DNA of 64,000 bases, taken from Dicaeum eximium (lineage: Eukaryota > Chordata > Aves > Passeriformes > Dicaeidae). A program made the position numbers and the translations under genes. The DNA is taken from the NCBI GenBank assembly GCA_013396995.1, contig VWZP01001615.1, positions 186,001 through 250,000 on the forward strand, in the 5' to 3' direction. The notes under the pieces were generated by a model. The model had not been told where the DNA came from. It did no database searches and saw nothing but the letters and a program-made list of their open reading frames with translations. Below are positions 23,801 to 35,700 of this stretch, piece after piece (within the stretch, counting starts at the first letter, position 1; each line of letters starts with the position of its first letter).

Positions 23801-26800
23801 GCACAGGTTTGGCAGGGGGTATGAAATTAATCTCTGACATGTGAGTTGCTCTACATCTGCTTTGCAGACAACTTCCGTCATGAGAGGGGCATTCAAAGAA
23901 CCGTATACTTTGCTCACTAATCCTCCAGCAAGCACCAGCATCTTTGAGAAACAGGGCTTATTGGAAAAGCTCCTTTTGTGCCCAGAGGCATCCATGTAGC
24001 TTCCCCATAGGATTTAAATATCCATGAGGCCCTGAACTGATCCTTCAGTACTTAGAGGAATGTCACCATTTCCAAAGAGGAAATACTAATGTCTGCGTGC
24101 TTGAAATAATAATGAATGTACAGGGTCTTTGGCAACTGCTGCAAAAATAATAGGCAGTTATAATAAAAACCATGAAATTGCTCCCTCCAATACAGTAGCT
24201 AATTTGAGAAGAAATGCATTGAGCGTTAATCAGCATTTCATGGGTATGACCTGGTAGTAACAATTTGGATGGATTTTTGCATCTTTACAGCCTAATTTGC
24301 CTTAAAAGGAAGAAAATAAATAAAATAGTGTCTATCTCTCATACATGCCCAAGTTTGAACCATTAGCTCACTGCAGAGGATAGACTTAAGAGAAGAGAAC
24401 GAGGAAGAAGTTACCATTCCCTAAACTTTCTGATTAGAATTTACGTCCTTTGGCAATGGGGAAGGGGAAAAAGACTTTCTGAAACTTGTGTAAAGCAATA
24501 GCTGCTGTAGAGCAGTAGCTCCACCTGTCCTAGCTCCAGCTTTCCCTGAACTTTGCTTGGTTCATTTATGCTTGGCAGTCATTGCCTTTCCATTGTAAGT
24601 GTGTGAGGTAGTGCTCAGCCCCATTTTTGGGAGGCATAAGTTCATATAAAACTAGAGGTTGGTATTGAGAAAACTGAACAAAGAATCATTATGCAGTGAT
24701 TTGGGGGAAGATTCATGCAATGAATTTGAATTACTAGTGTGGAAGTACATGTAGTTTCATCTCATGCTGTAGCAGTCACTATTATCCAATGATCTTTAGA
24801 TGACTAAGGTGTTACCCTAAGAGCAAATATTTGCTTCTGTGTTTTAAATTAGATATCCATCACCAAAACCCAGTATATCATCGGCTCATGAGCATATTTT
24901 CTGAATATATCTTATGTCTACAAAAAAAAAGATTTCTCATTGAATCCTTCCTCCTGTCATCCTCATCAATTTAACTGGTTAATTGATAAACATTCAAAGC
25001 AGAAGTGGGTTTACTCTTTGCTGAGTTTCAGTGAGACTCAGGAGGCAAGTAGTAATTATTAACAGAAATAGCAACTTTTCAATTGTAAGAACATTCTCTT
25101 TTTCTGAAGTTAAGCTGTAAATCTGTGTCCTTTGATCATTTAGATGTAGTGTGGTATGTTGTGCAGCTTCTGTCTCTGGAGGGACATAAATAAATTACTC
25201 TGTAGCAATCACATTTGATAACTGCAACTGCCATTATATTAGTACCCGTGGCAAGCCTTCCATTAGTGTTCTTTTCAAAATGCAAAATTGTCTTGGCAGC
25301 CAACATTCTATGTATTATTCTTTTTCTATTATTCTGTCTCTGACCCTTTGAAAAAAAATAAAATTTCCAGGAAGTTTCTCATAGTATTCATTACATTTTG
25401 CAAGATCAGTTGTGTTTTCTGCAGTCACTGATAATTTGTAAAAGAGCTGCACCTGTAATATGCCATAAAAAGGAGAGAGAAAATTTAGCTGTATAATCAC
25501 ATTTTTAGAAACAACTTCATAGTAATAACTTCTACTACGATAGGAAGTACATACAGAAGCCTATAATCTCAGGCTAAGCCTAACCACATTGATTTTCTCT
25601 TTCCATGTAAAAAACAGATTTTAATTTCCTTCAGTTAATGGGAAACATAGAAGCTTTGACACAGTCCAAAAAGCTTTGTTTTTGCTTGCAGCCAAGATTA
25701 AAGTGTACAGTATAGTAGCCTGCTGATGAAATAAGTGAGAATAACAAATTGTTCATGACAAGATGAGACATATCAGAAAGACTATGAAATAGAAGTGTCA
25801 TGCTCTGAAATAGTATTCTTTATTTATTTTTTGTCTAAACACCATATTTTTAATTCTAGCACTCCGGCATTGGTGGAGCAGCAGCTGGCAAGAAGAACAG
25901 AACATGGAAGAACCTAAAACAAATTCTTGCTTCTGAAAGGGCATTGCCATGGCAACTAAATGATCCTAGCTGTAAGCTGCTTAGACGCTTTGCATGTATT
26001 TATAAATAATAGAATCCACACAAATAACTTTCTTTAAAACTAACCTAAATTATTTCATCAGTGCATGCAGTATCCTGCTTGAACAAGGTCCAGTAGTACA
26101 TTTAAGATTTCTCCAATCACACTCATCAGCCCTAAGTGGAAAGTAGGGGCAAGCAAATAATTTGGAGTATCATGGCAAACTTGAAATACATTTGGGGGGA
26201 GAGTTTAATAAGGGAAAAATATTTATCCAAACCAAGTCAGAAACCTTTACTCCCATGAGATTTTTGTCACCTTTTCACTGGCTAGGCACCTCCTCCTCTG
26301 TATACAGTCCTCAAGTCTTTTGGTGGGTGGCTGCTGCTTGATTAGCTATATTTGAGCACTTTTCAAATAGTTTCTGCTAAGCCACATACCTGCAGTAGCT
26401 TAGACCTCAGCCCAAGCTTCCTATCCAGCTCCTTATCCTAGATTCTTGGGAGATTTAAATCCTACATCCTCTCTTCAGTGCAGCACAGCTGAAATTACAC
26501 TATTAGCAGTGCTGATTAGCAGTCCTAGCTGGTTACATCCACAGGAGCAGAGTTACAGCCGTGGTCTTAATCTAAATATTCTTCAAGTCTGCTTGTAAAG
26601 TAGGATACTAATGAACATAGCTGCTGGCAGACTGAAATCCTCAGATTTTATTTAAGCAAGTGGAGGCATTTCAAAACTGAGCATATGCATATACTTTTTG
26701 TCAGACTTGGTGCTTTATCCAAAAATAGCTTGCCATTTTTTGAAGTGTTTTAGACACAACTGTTACAGAAAAATGCAGACTACTGTGAGTTCCTGGCCAT

Positions 26801-29800
26801 TGTAACTGACAATCTGCTGATGTTGCTATTTCTACTATGCTCTGTTTGCAACCAGAAATTTACAGGATTTTTTGTAAGAAGGAGGGGAAAGAAATTCAGT
26901 TTCATATTTAAAACCAGCTGTCTGTGGCATTAGGGTCTTTTGAATTATGAAATGATGGGTTAGAAATTTGATATGGGTGGGGTGCTTAAATTGAACATAC
27001 CATCTGAATGAGTTGCAAGGTAGATCAGGAAAGAGGAAAAAAATTAGTCAGATACAAGATATTTTTTTAAACATCCAAAATTGAGGATGTAACTACTTAA
27101 GCATACCAACTGCACCTTAAAAAATGTTTATGAATGATAATTGCTATCTAAAGGGCACCAAAGAACAGCAATTTCCAACCCTCAGTTTAAACATTCAGAC
27201 AATTTTCTAGGTCATTGACTGGGCTTAAAGTGGTACATGCTTAAAGATTTAACTGATTTAAAAGATTACTTTGCTTTTCTGGATTATAGTATTTCAGAGC
27301 TGCAATCTTGAGCAATGTTTCACGGTCTTAACATACATTATGCATTTGATAATGGCTATTCTTTGCACGTGACTGACTGCAAGGGAATTCATTAAGACTT
27401 GGAAGAAATGGACACATTTCAAATAGCTCTGGCATTTTCCTTTTGGGGAGGGAAGTTCTGCTTTCTGAGCTCTATTAATAGGTGAGCAGGATCAGGCCGT
27501 GATTTACAGTGCTAACAGGCTAAATGTTTTCAGAGGTGATTCTGCTTCATATTTCTTTGCCTTAATGTTGCTAGTTAATAGAGACCTCAGAGAGAGTAGG
27601 TTTATGTTATAGAATATATATGAGACACTGAGTTTATGCCTTTGTTTCTCTCTAGATTTTAATATTGATGCTCCTCCTTCTTTTAAACCTGCTAAGAAAT
27701 ATTCAGACATCTCAGGGCTTCCGGTAAGTTCGGGTTTTTTTCCCCTCAAAATGGACATCTCACCTTCCACAATGAAATAGTGCTGGTGCCTTGTTTTGTA
27801 AAAGATGTATATGCTGAGGTTCCAGTTCAGACTTGGGCTTAATAATTATCCAGTGATTTAGGACCAAACCCCAAATACTTGTCACTACATCACAAAATCC
27901 TTAGGTTGTTAATAGATGCCAGGACAGACTAAATACGTTGTCCTGCCAAGTAAATCCTATGACGCCTCTTTTTCACCTGTAGAATCTACATTGGTGCCCA
28001 TAGTTTCTAAATCTTAAGATAGCTGCAGTGAAAGCTGGTAGTCCACAGTCTCCATGGCTGTTGACTTTGCCAAGGTATACCCACACTGACTGAAACTTTC
28101 CATGCTGTTTGCCTGATATGGATCTATTTCATTGTATCTTGTAGAGGAAGTTTTAAAAAGATGGCTCAGCAATTTTCAATAATGAGATTAGGCAAAATTT
28201 ATTGTTTGTCCTCTTTTCTACCAGGTTTTAAAAAAAAAAACAAACTTGTTATCATTGCTCTCAAACTTTGCCTCAAACAAATCACCCTGAAACAGACACT
28301 TGGCATAGACTTGAGAATTTCAAATACCCCTGTGCTTGAGAGCTGGAAGTTGGAGTTTGGCAGATGTATAGCTTGTGTGTCACAGATGGGCTCTTTTACT
28401 TGTTTTTGTTAAAGAAAGAGGAGAAAGGGGAAAAAAAACCAAACCACATTTTACTTAGATACGGCTGCACATGCTCCAGAAAGTCTTGGTAGTTACAATT
28501 TGGTGCCTGAATTCCCCAAAGATTCTGTTGGCACAAAAGAAGAGTCAAGTCATTGAATTCTGCCCAACAAAAATGTTGTATCTCCTGTTGAAACTGTTCC
28601 TATGTGACATGAATAATTTTACTTACAACAAAACAGGTATTAGTAACAACATATCTTTTCACGTTCAAACGCCAGTGATTTATTTTGTAGAAGTCTGTGC
28701 ATTTCTTACAATTGAAATGAATGGGAATGTTGTATTTTGGAAAAAAAAATTGCTTAAGTAGTGGTTACACTAATTAGGTACAATAATGAAAACTTTGTAA
28801 TGTCAAAGAGCCTTGCACAGAATTGCTGTGTCACTCCCCCAGTTTAATCTGTTTCTCACCCAAAGGGCATTAGCACACCTTCACAGGCTTGATATGACCT
28901 GCTGGAGATGTCCTTAAAGGTACATATTTGTTATGCTGATGTAGGTTAGCATACCACCTTGCATTCTATGCACTGAATTAGGCAAAATGTCCTCACTAGG
29001 ACAGAAAATGGGTGAGCGCATAACTAAGAGCTGCCTTATAGTGGATATTTAGTGTAAGGCATCAAAGAATAGCTATACCACCAACTGTAATCCTGCACAT
29101 CCTAGCATTTGATCTTGATTTGGTAGCATATGTTTTCTCAGACTTTATTTTTTAAGTAACACAAATAAGGCACCTAGGAGGTGGCATGTGTCCAGCCTGT
29201 GCCTCTGAATGTGGTTTGGAAATTTGCTCAGGTAAAGGCTGGTAACCCTTGGTGTTCCAGAGAGAGTGGAAAAGCAACATGTCCCTCATAGATGCACTGG
29301 CAGACAGCAAATGGAAGAGACTGCTCACAAACCCAGGAAAGATAATTCCCTCCAGCCAGGCAGACTCCTGCCCCATGTCCAAGGAACCACATAATGCTTT
29401 CCAGCACCAACCTTTGATGTATTCCAAAACTAATCAGTTGTTGTACCTATAGTGAGCTGATGATGCAGGGTATAGATGGGAGTGGAGATCACATCCCTAC
29501 CAGTTAAGTGTCAATTAAACCTTAGGAAATTCTCTCAGTTCCTCAGCTTTTCTTTACAGCCATTTTCTCCATCAGTGACTTATGTACTATAATTATTCCA
29601 GCTTAGTATAGATACTCTCTATACAAATCCATTCAGTGCTACTTTTGTTTTCATTTCTTCTCTTTTCACTTTTTTTCCCTTAATTTTCTGTCTTCTAATT
29701 GCATTGTGAGTAATTTCCTATTTTACATGGCCTGCAAGGTTTCTCCAGACTATGATAAAATTACCACATTTTAAAAACCCCTTTTTTATTAATATAGCTG

Positions 29801-32194
29801 AGACGGTGTGTCCTTTAAATTGCTAGGCTAGAAATGTTTCATAAGAAGCACTAAATATGCTTTCAAGATCATTTCCTAGCAAGACCATATGTGGGACAAT
29901 AGAATACTGTAGAAACGTAGTATTTGAAAAAAGTCACTGTATTTTCTGTGTAAAATATAAAAGCATTTGTGTAAGAATATATTTTCTGTAGGAATGCTGG
30001 ATTCTCTTGGGGGGGGTGGGGGAAATCTTTAGCATTACCCATTTAGGGAAGAATTAAATTGTCTACTAGGTACAAAAAGAGAAGTGTATTAAAACATTCT
30101 CAATCAGCATACTTGCTCTTATATTAGATGCCACAATTAAATTCCACTGATCCCCTTCTCTTTCTGTGTGCAGCACAAATGGAATTAAATTTACCAATGG
30201 TCTCAGCAGAGCAGACAATTTATATTTGTAAGGCAGCCTAGAATTCTAAAGCTATTATCTACTGTATTGACACTGCAAAATAAAACTATTATTTCCAAAC
30301 TTGCAAGATGAGTATTTAGATATTTTAACATTCAAAACAGAGTAATTTATTGTAAAGCAGATTAAAAAAACCCCAAACCTTCAAATGTTTATACTTCTCT
30401 TCCTTTTCTGAAAATGGATCAGCCCTGTTACTATAGAAACAGATTGAGATACCTAGTTTACCGTATTTTAAGAGCATGTCTCCATGGCCTTTGACTTAGT
30501 TTTTAAACATGACAGAGTTTTTTCTTTGCAAATTCATCTGAATTTAATATTCTAATCTCTAATTATTGCTGGAGTATTGGTAAAGTTTGTTTTCAGGCTG
30601 AAGCCATGGCATGAATGGCTGGTTACGATACATTAGTGTCTGCAAACAGTACAGCCTAATACATAATACCAGAACAGTGAAGAGCTGCCATAATATTTTT
30701 AACCTAGATTGGTGCACAATACAAATTGCAGATATTGCTTGGTTACTCTATTACAGAATCATGCATGTTTGAAAAGCAGTCTAATTGCTTAGCTTTTTCT
30801 TACATGAGGCCAGATGTAAAGAGTGAAAGAAAAGTAAATTTATACCTGCTGTAACCATGAAGTTACCAGCAGGTATAAATTTACTCCTAATGTTCTAACT
30901 TTGCCATTTGTTTGAAACTTAATTGATGGCTTGAACTGTTAGCTGAGTACATTTAATTAACCTGGCAGCATTTCTTTGTAAAGAAAACAAAGCTACAAAT
31001 AACACTAAATTTTCTAAGTCATATCAGACCAAATGATTGGCTGGACTGTTACCATGGTCAACAGGTGCTTTCCAACATAAAAATGCAGAGAGCTCTGCAC
31101 TATAGCTGTGCAGCATGGGGGACTAGCCCAGCTCTTCCCGGCCTTTCCTATTTTTAGCATCAAGGTCTTGAGGGATCTCAACTGCCCGAGCCTTGCAGCC
31201 TGCCACCATCTCGTGCTTTATAAAGAAAGGCACAGAAGATGCTTTTGGAGCCTTGGCAAGCACAATTCTGAAGAGGCAGGGATTGTCCTAGAGGTTGAGT
31301 GTGGAGAGGCAATGCCCTGGTGCCTGTCTTCTCCCAGTGCAGCCTCCTGGCCTACCCCTGAGCTCAGCTGAGCTCCAGGTTTCTGCAGCAACAAGGAAGG
31401 GGAGAGGATAGAAGGAAACTGGCACGGCTCCCAGGCACCCAGGGTCCAAATATAGCAGAGGATACAAGCGTAGTCCAGGGTGAGCTGGCCAGGCTGCTAT
31501 CCTAAAAGCAGGCATCTGGAGCAAACCACAGTGCTGGGTTCAAATCTCTTATCAGTTCAGTCACAGAACCATAAGCTGGGACTCCCTAGCTTTAACAACC
31601 ACTTTAAAGTAAATGAAAAGCTAAGTTGTATGCAGCAAGAGAAAGGCAGTCCAAAGCTATCAGAGCACCCATAATTCAGCCTCTTTGTGGGTAATTTATT
31701 GGCAGCAGCCTGACTCTTTGTAGAGCTGCCTTGAGAGAGACTGCACAAGGCACAGAGTTGCTAGGGTGAGTTTAGAGAGTTGAGGAATTTCTTTTGCACT
31801 GTGTTTTATAGGAAGCTTACTTCAGCCCTTTGTCATGTTTAATGCATTCTAATCTGATTTTATAGGGGTCTGTTAAGTTCTCATAAGTTCTCACATGAGG
31901 AGAAAGAAAAAAAGACAGACTTGTGGCCACATGGTAGAACAGCAGTGTCGTTACTAGGAAGAGAAACTCACTGTTTTGTGGTCTTGTAATTAAGATACTT
32001 CTTTTACTATTATGGTTAGAAATTTTATTTGAATCATATTTCTACCATTGTTTCTTTTTCAGGCAAATTACACAGATCCACAGAGCAAGCTAAGATTTAG
32101 TACTATCGAAGAATTTGCTTATATTCGGATGCTCCCTTCAGATGTGGTTACAGGATACCTGGCTCTAAGGAAAGCAACAAGCATTGTTTCCTGA
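2723..32194 (+). CDS. INO80C: INO80C, INO80 complex subunit C (five coding exons, spliced)
   Basis: This encodes the vertebrate homologue of yeast Ies6, a nuclear subunit of the INO80 ATP-dependent chromatin remodeller. In known complexes it works with ACTR5 (Arp5) in coupling ATP hydrolysis to nucleosome sliding. Recognition rests on several blocks conserved with human INO80C: SKKRPASP (exon 1), AKPLPFKDPNF (exon 2), GKKNRTWKNLKQILASER (exon 3), APPSFKPAKKYSD (exon 4), and NYTDPQSKLRFSTIEEF with LPSDVVTGYLALRKATSIV (exon 5). The last two exons form the YL1_C-type domain. All introns are GT-AG with good donors. With exon 2 starting at 22841 the product is 169 residues, against 192 in human. 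The missing residues correspond to the Lys/Ser-rich segment after SKKRPASP, next to an ambiguous base. The start at 2723 has a strong Kozak context (GCCATGG). The in-frame ATG at 2651 has a poor context and sits inside the NRF1 motif. Confidence 0.96.
2943..3048. other. Assembly gap (106 N)
   Basis: This is a run of unknown bases in the GC-richest part of the INO80C CpG island, 126 bp after the exon 1 donor. Such gaps are typical of GC-rich promoters that short reads miss. Confidence 0.99.
4258..4293. repeat. (TG)n microsatellite
   Basis: This is a TG dinucleotide array with two T interruptions (tgtgtgtttgtgtgtgtgtt and onward). It is a potential Z-DNA-forming alternating tract inside intron 1. 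Confidence 0.9.
5411..5538 (+). mobile_element. TguSINE1-like SINE: tRNA-Ile head with CR1-type tail, 5' truncated
   Basis: Bases 5411-5465 match a tRNA-Ile(AAT) from the D arm to the acceptor end. The anticodon AAT is at 5425-5427 in 'gctaataacaccaagg', the B box 'ggttcaattcc' is at 5443-5453 (CpG-decayed from GGTTCGANTCC), and 'gggccatt' replaces the tRNA 3' end. The tail continues into a CR1-like 3' end ('gatggtccttgttggtccc', 'ttccaacccagaacattcagtgtgat'). This head-tail organisation is that of TguSINE1, a passerine SINE mobilised by CR1. The A box and first tRNA bases are missing, so this copy cannot drive pol III transcription by itself. Confidence 0.82.
14338..14353. repeat. Poly-T tract
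   Basis: This is an uninterrupted T run within intron 1 (before 'aagtgagcag'). No attached retroposon body is recognisable. Confidence 0.85.
18324..18329. repeat. Target-site duplication, left copy
   Basis: GTTGCT immediately precedes the LTR end TGTCGC and is repeated exactly after the other LTR end at 18821-18826. Confidence 0.88.
18330..18820 (-). mobile_element. Solo LTR of an endogenous retrovirus (ERVK-like), minus orientation
   Basis: This 491-bp element is bounded by TGT...ACA and flanked by a perfect 6-bp duplication (GTTGCT at 18324-18329 and 18821-18826). A 6-bp duplication is typical of ERVK/beta-like elements. Read on the minus strand it begins TGTGGGAG, carries a TATA-like box (CCTATATAATGG, complement of 18547-18558) and an ATTAAA polyadenylation signal (complement of 18475-18480), then a U5 ending in GCGACA. 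No internal retroviral sequence is attached, so it is the product of LTR-LTR recombination. It lies antisense to INO80C within intron 1. The exact family cannot be named without a library search. Confidence 0.9.
18821..18826. repeat. Target-site duplication, right copy
   Basis: GTTGCT follows the LTR terminus ACA and is identical to the left copy, so the insertion has not decayed at its edges. Confidence 0.88.
18844..18900. repeat. Purine-only GGA-type tract with short duplication
   Basis: A (GGA)n run (gggaggaggaggaggagg) passes into an AG-rich stretch with 'gaagaagtgaca' present twice. It starts 18 bp after the LTR duplication. Confidence 0.75.
22834..22944 (+). CDS. INO80C: INO80C coding exon 2 (tandem acceptor 22834 or 22841)
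   Basis: From 22834 the frame reads 37 residues that start SAGGEAVSENK and end with the conserved AKPLPFKDPNFI, followed by a GTAAGT donor (22945-22950). Two acceptors are present. The CAG ending at 22833 has the better pyrimidine tract. The GCAG ending at 22840 is the one that keeps the frame with exon 1 as sequenced (phase 1 plus two bases). Human INO80C has a comparable MSENK...KPLPFKDPNFV block, so the downstream reading frame is certain even though the first base is not. Confidence 0.93.
22945..25859 (+). other. INO80C: INO80C intron 2
   Basis: GT-AG intron of 2915 bp (GTAAGT donor, 'taattctag' acceptor). It is AT-rich, with no recognised repeat or gene inside. Confidence 0.9.
25860..25971 (+). 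CDS. INO80C: INO80C coding exon 3
   Basis: The exon starts at phase 0 with HSGIGGAAAGKKNRTWKN and ends in PWQLNDPS plus one base. That base completes a Tyr codon with exon 4. The donor is GTAAGC at 25972. The basic/aromatic block KKNRTWKNLKQIL is a signature of the INO80C/Ies6 family and is identical to my recollection of the human protein. Confidence 0.97.
25972..27655 (+). other. INO80C: INO80C intron 3
   Basis: GT-AG intron of 1684 bp (GTAAGC donor, 'tttctctctag' acceptor). No repeat or gene is recognised inside. Confidence 0.9.
27656..27723 (+). CDS. INO80C: INO80C coding exon 4
   Basis: This 68-bp exon encodes (Y)FNIDAPPSFKPAKKYSDI then SGLP and is followed by a GTAAGT donor at 27724. 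It begins the YL1_C-type domain. The phase is 1 in and 0 out, and both junctions keep the frame. Confidence 0.97.
27724..32062 (+). other. INO80C: INO80C intron 4
   Basis: GT-AG intron of 4339 bp with a strong acceptor (tttctttttcag). It is mostly AT-rich and unremarkable, except for the 53-nt inverted repeat at 30833-30885 and a G run near 30011. Confidence 0.9.
30833..30885. repeat. Near-perfect inverted repeat (hairpin)
   Basis: The arms agtaaatttatacctgctg (30833-30851) and cagcaggtataaatttact (30867-30885) are exact reverse complements. A further 4 bp (taac/gtta) pair inside a one-base bulge, and the loop is catgaa (30856-30861). The flanks do not extend the pairing. It could be a structured RNA, a template-switch duplication or the footprint of a small element. 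Confidence 0.95.
32063..32194 (+). CDS. INO80C: INO80C coding exon 5 (C-terminus, stop)
   Basis: The exon encodes 43 residues: ANYTDPQSKLRFSTIEEF, then AYIRMLPSDVVTGYLALRKA, then TSIVS, followed by TGA at 32192-32194. This is the core of the YL1_C-type domain. Differences from the human protein as I recall it are few (for example A for S after EEF, M for R before LPSD, final S for P). Confidence 0.97.
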   Translation, partial: ANYTDPQSKLRFSTIEEFAYIRMLPSDVVTGYLALRKATSIVS

Positions 32195-32770
32195 ACAGAC
32201 TAAATATTCTTGTACATGGCTTGTGAACAGTGCTCATTTGGAGTATCATGATGGAAACTGACTGTGGGACTGAGATTCTTTAAAACTATCCATGGATTTT
32301 TACGTCTGGAAGTAGTTGATGATACATGCATTTGAAGAACATATGGATTTAATTTTCATAAATGCTGATATTTGTTAGTTTGCCAATTTATTAGCAATTT
32401 AGTTTGGTGAACAGAATAACTTAGACCTTAAGGATATATATCTGTACTATAATGTCTCATTTATATTAATTTCTGCAAAGACAGGATTTCATCTCTACCC
32501 TGTATATTTTGTGTACTACCCTGGCTCAGAAGAAACTGTCATTTGAATTAAGGAAAAGGTAACAAGATATCCAAATGTCTACACCTGCCTTACGGATGAG
32601 CTTGCCACTTGGCTATGAAGTTTGTTCCATCTATAAAATGAAGCTAAAATACCCAGCAAGTGCTGCTGTTGTGATGACTTTTCAGGGTTCTTTCACATTG
32701 TAGAAATGAAGACACAAATGTTTTTATTTAATTAACTGCCAACATAAATAAAGTTGGACTCAAACTTGCT
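32195..32770 (+). other. INO80C: INO80C 3' UTR
   Basis: AT-rich sequence from the stop codon to about 20 bp after the AATAAA at 32747. The cleavage point is estimated. Confidence 0.8.
32747..32752 (+). terminator. INO80C: Poly(A) signal AATAAA
   Basis: A canonical hexamer 553 bp after the stop codon in 'aacataaataaagttgg', followed by T/GT-containing sequence ('tgcttgttacatgttc') that could serve as the downstream element. Confidence 0.85.
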
Positions 32771-35700
32771 TATAAAATGCATTGCTTGTTACATGTTCAT
32801 CAGTAAATATGTGTAACAGGATCCAATCAAGTTACTGTGTAACTCTTATTCATGACATTTTGCCGTTTTTGAGTGCTTCATTTCACAACCTAAATATTCT
32901 ACTTTTCCTAGTCATTACAGTATTTGTACTAATTAGTATGAAGAAAGTACTAATTTCCCAGTCTTTTAAAAAAATGGTAAAAAGCAGGAGTTCCACTCTC
33001 CATTGGCATTCTGACACCCAGATGGCCTTCAGCAAGGCAAGACCTTCTACATTAGAGCACTGAGACATTCTACATTAGCACCATGAGACACCAAAAGAAT
33101 ACTTGAGAGCAACAGAACATTGTCATACTTTAGAAGAAGGAGACTGAAGGAGAGTTTGGACTCTTACTGGAGGGATGGCTGACAGGTACGTGCCAACATG
33201 CCAGCATAAGAGTAACCATAACTTCCTGAAGCTAAGTTTAGGGGCAAAGGGGGCAGAGGGTTTTCTGCCCATTCTTTCTTTCTGTCCTCTTTCTTATGAC
33301 AAGCTACTGTCTTCCCACTTCTTTGTCCCAGCCTTAAACTCTTGCTCGGTTGTAATCTGGACTCCAAGTTTAGGCTCAGCTGTTCCTAGCCCCCAGTCAC
33401 ACAGCCTTCACTCCCACACTCCATCAACAGTCCTGTAGTGGTGGCACTAGAATTGGCTGCTACACAAATTGCCACTTGCTGTGGGAATGCTCTTTTCCCA
33501 CCTGCAAAACTGCCAAGTGGAACACTTGTGCCATAGTTAGTCCTGGACTCCCCAGATCTCACCTCACTGGGGAGGTGAGGTGCTGATCAGGAGACAGCAC
33601 TCCTGACTCAGCAAGCTTCACCATGGACATCAGGATCTTGTGCAAGGCACACTCTTCTCCTTGCCTGCACAAGCAGCACACAGTGGTGACTATTCAGTGT
33701 CTAAGCTGTGTTTTGAATGCATATTTCGATAGACATGATAATAATTAAGATCACTTTTTCTGATTGAAAGAATAAATATGCAGAGTGTTAATAATGCTAG
33801 TTTAATTTCAACCCCAAAACAGGGAAAACAATAATGGGATACATTGTTTAATGAAAGTTGGTAGGACTCATTCCTCAGTTTTTGTGATCTAATATTGCCA
33901 AAAACAAATTCTAGAGGTCTTTGACATGCTTACACTAGATCCTTCAAAACCCTAGACATCTGATAATGCTACAATTGTATCGCAGTACAAAAAACAGTAA
34001 GACAGGATATCTCTCTGCATGCCAGCAAGCATCCAAGCCATATTCTCTTTGCATTGAGTTTTAGGATGGATATTTTAAACTTACATTACATACTGAACAT
34101 GTGTTTATAAGATAAGCTTAACACTGATATGAAAAGGAAACACATAGAACTGCTGTAAGATCATTTTTGTTTTAAATAAGCAGACAGCAGCTCAGAAAAT
34201 CGATTTCACAAGCTTGTTCTTTCCCACAAATATTTTTAACATTCTTTGGGAATGACTGTGTAGGAGCCCAGGCTCCTCCACTGTCAGAAGTGTTCCATGC
34301 ACTCCTGCACCCTATATTAAGATGTTGCTTCTCAGCTAATTTTTCCTGTGCAGCATTTATGCATTCTGTTTTCAAAATCTAAGTGTCTCGCTGAATAAAT
34401 CAGCATCAGAAAAGCAAATACATCTTAAATTTGGCAAAAACATTAGTGACTCTTCTCTCAATGCTCTGTATCCATATGATGTCTACGAGATTCCGAGATT
34501 CCTTTTTTTTCCCTTCCATGTTTCTTCCCTTGTTGGCCTTTTGTTCCTAGTCAGTACTACCTCCCTTTTATGCATTAGGTTGTGCAGTGGTCAAAGCAAG
34601 AGTGATGAATCAGCCACCAGCACCATTCAGCATCACATCAATCAACAACAGTTTACTATGTGGAACAATCAAACCAGATTTCATTTAGCAGGCTGCTGAG
34701 GACACAGCAGATCTAGTGGCCAACATGTGTGATGGCATTCAGTCCTGCTGGGTTCCTTTTGAAAACAGCATGTGAACCTGCTGCTCTCATCAGTGCCTTC
34801 TATGAGAGAACTGAGCAGTACCTCCCTTGCTTTATTTAAGAGAAAATATGGATGAGTGAAAAGCTTATCTATGCCACAGAGCAGTTTTAAAATGTTTTAC
34901 TGACAGCTTTAGAAGAAGTGAAAATTGAGAAGTACATTTATATGTAAAAGTACTTCCAGGATATTATCTAGATAAACATACATAAGTTGAATTAAAATTG
35001 AAAAGAGGACAAAAGAAAAGCTTTTGAAAAGAGAAGCAGCAATGAATACCATTCCAGACTTGGGGAGAATGTGTTTTGGCTAATAGCACTGCCATATCTC
35101 TAAAGCAGAAAGCCAGCAGTCCGAGTGAGGACTATCCTGTTAGAGTACAACCATTACTGTGTGGGAAGTATCACCTGAGTGCATTACTTCACACAGACAT
35201 GGATGGCTTCAGCCTCACACAGATTTGCATTGTGATGTTCTCCATCATCCCCCTGTAAGGCTTACAGCACACCAGTTGCTAAGCGCCCACAGAAATCCCA
35301 CTGACATTAATGAGAAGTGAGCTTGTCCAGCAACTCTCAAGGTGCAGTCCAACTGGCAAAACTTCAGCCTCAGTCTTTTTGGCAGATGGAAAGCATGTTT
35401 TCCATGCCTCATTTGCCCTATTCCAGAGGCCAAGCTCCTGTTTTCCTGTGCAGCTTCCTGCCCAGCACACACCACTGGTCCAGTAAACACTGGAGATGGG
35501 GAGTTGTCTCCAGCCTACTGTAGGGTTTTCTGCTTTTACTTAAGACTGCAGTAGCTTTGGGTGGATCTGGTTGCCCCTGAAGGCCAGGACAAAGCAGGCA
35601 GCTGTCACCCCAGGGCAGCAGAGCCAGTGTAGCTGAAGTGCCTGGTATGGCCTAAGCCCTGGTGCAGCGAGGATGCTGTGCTGAGCTGGAGCAGGGGCTG

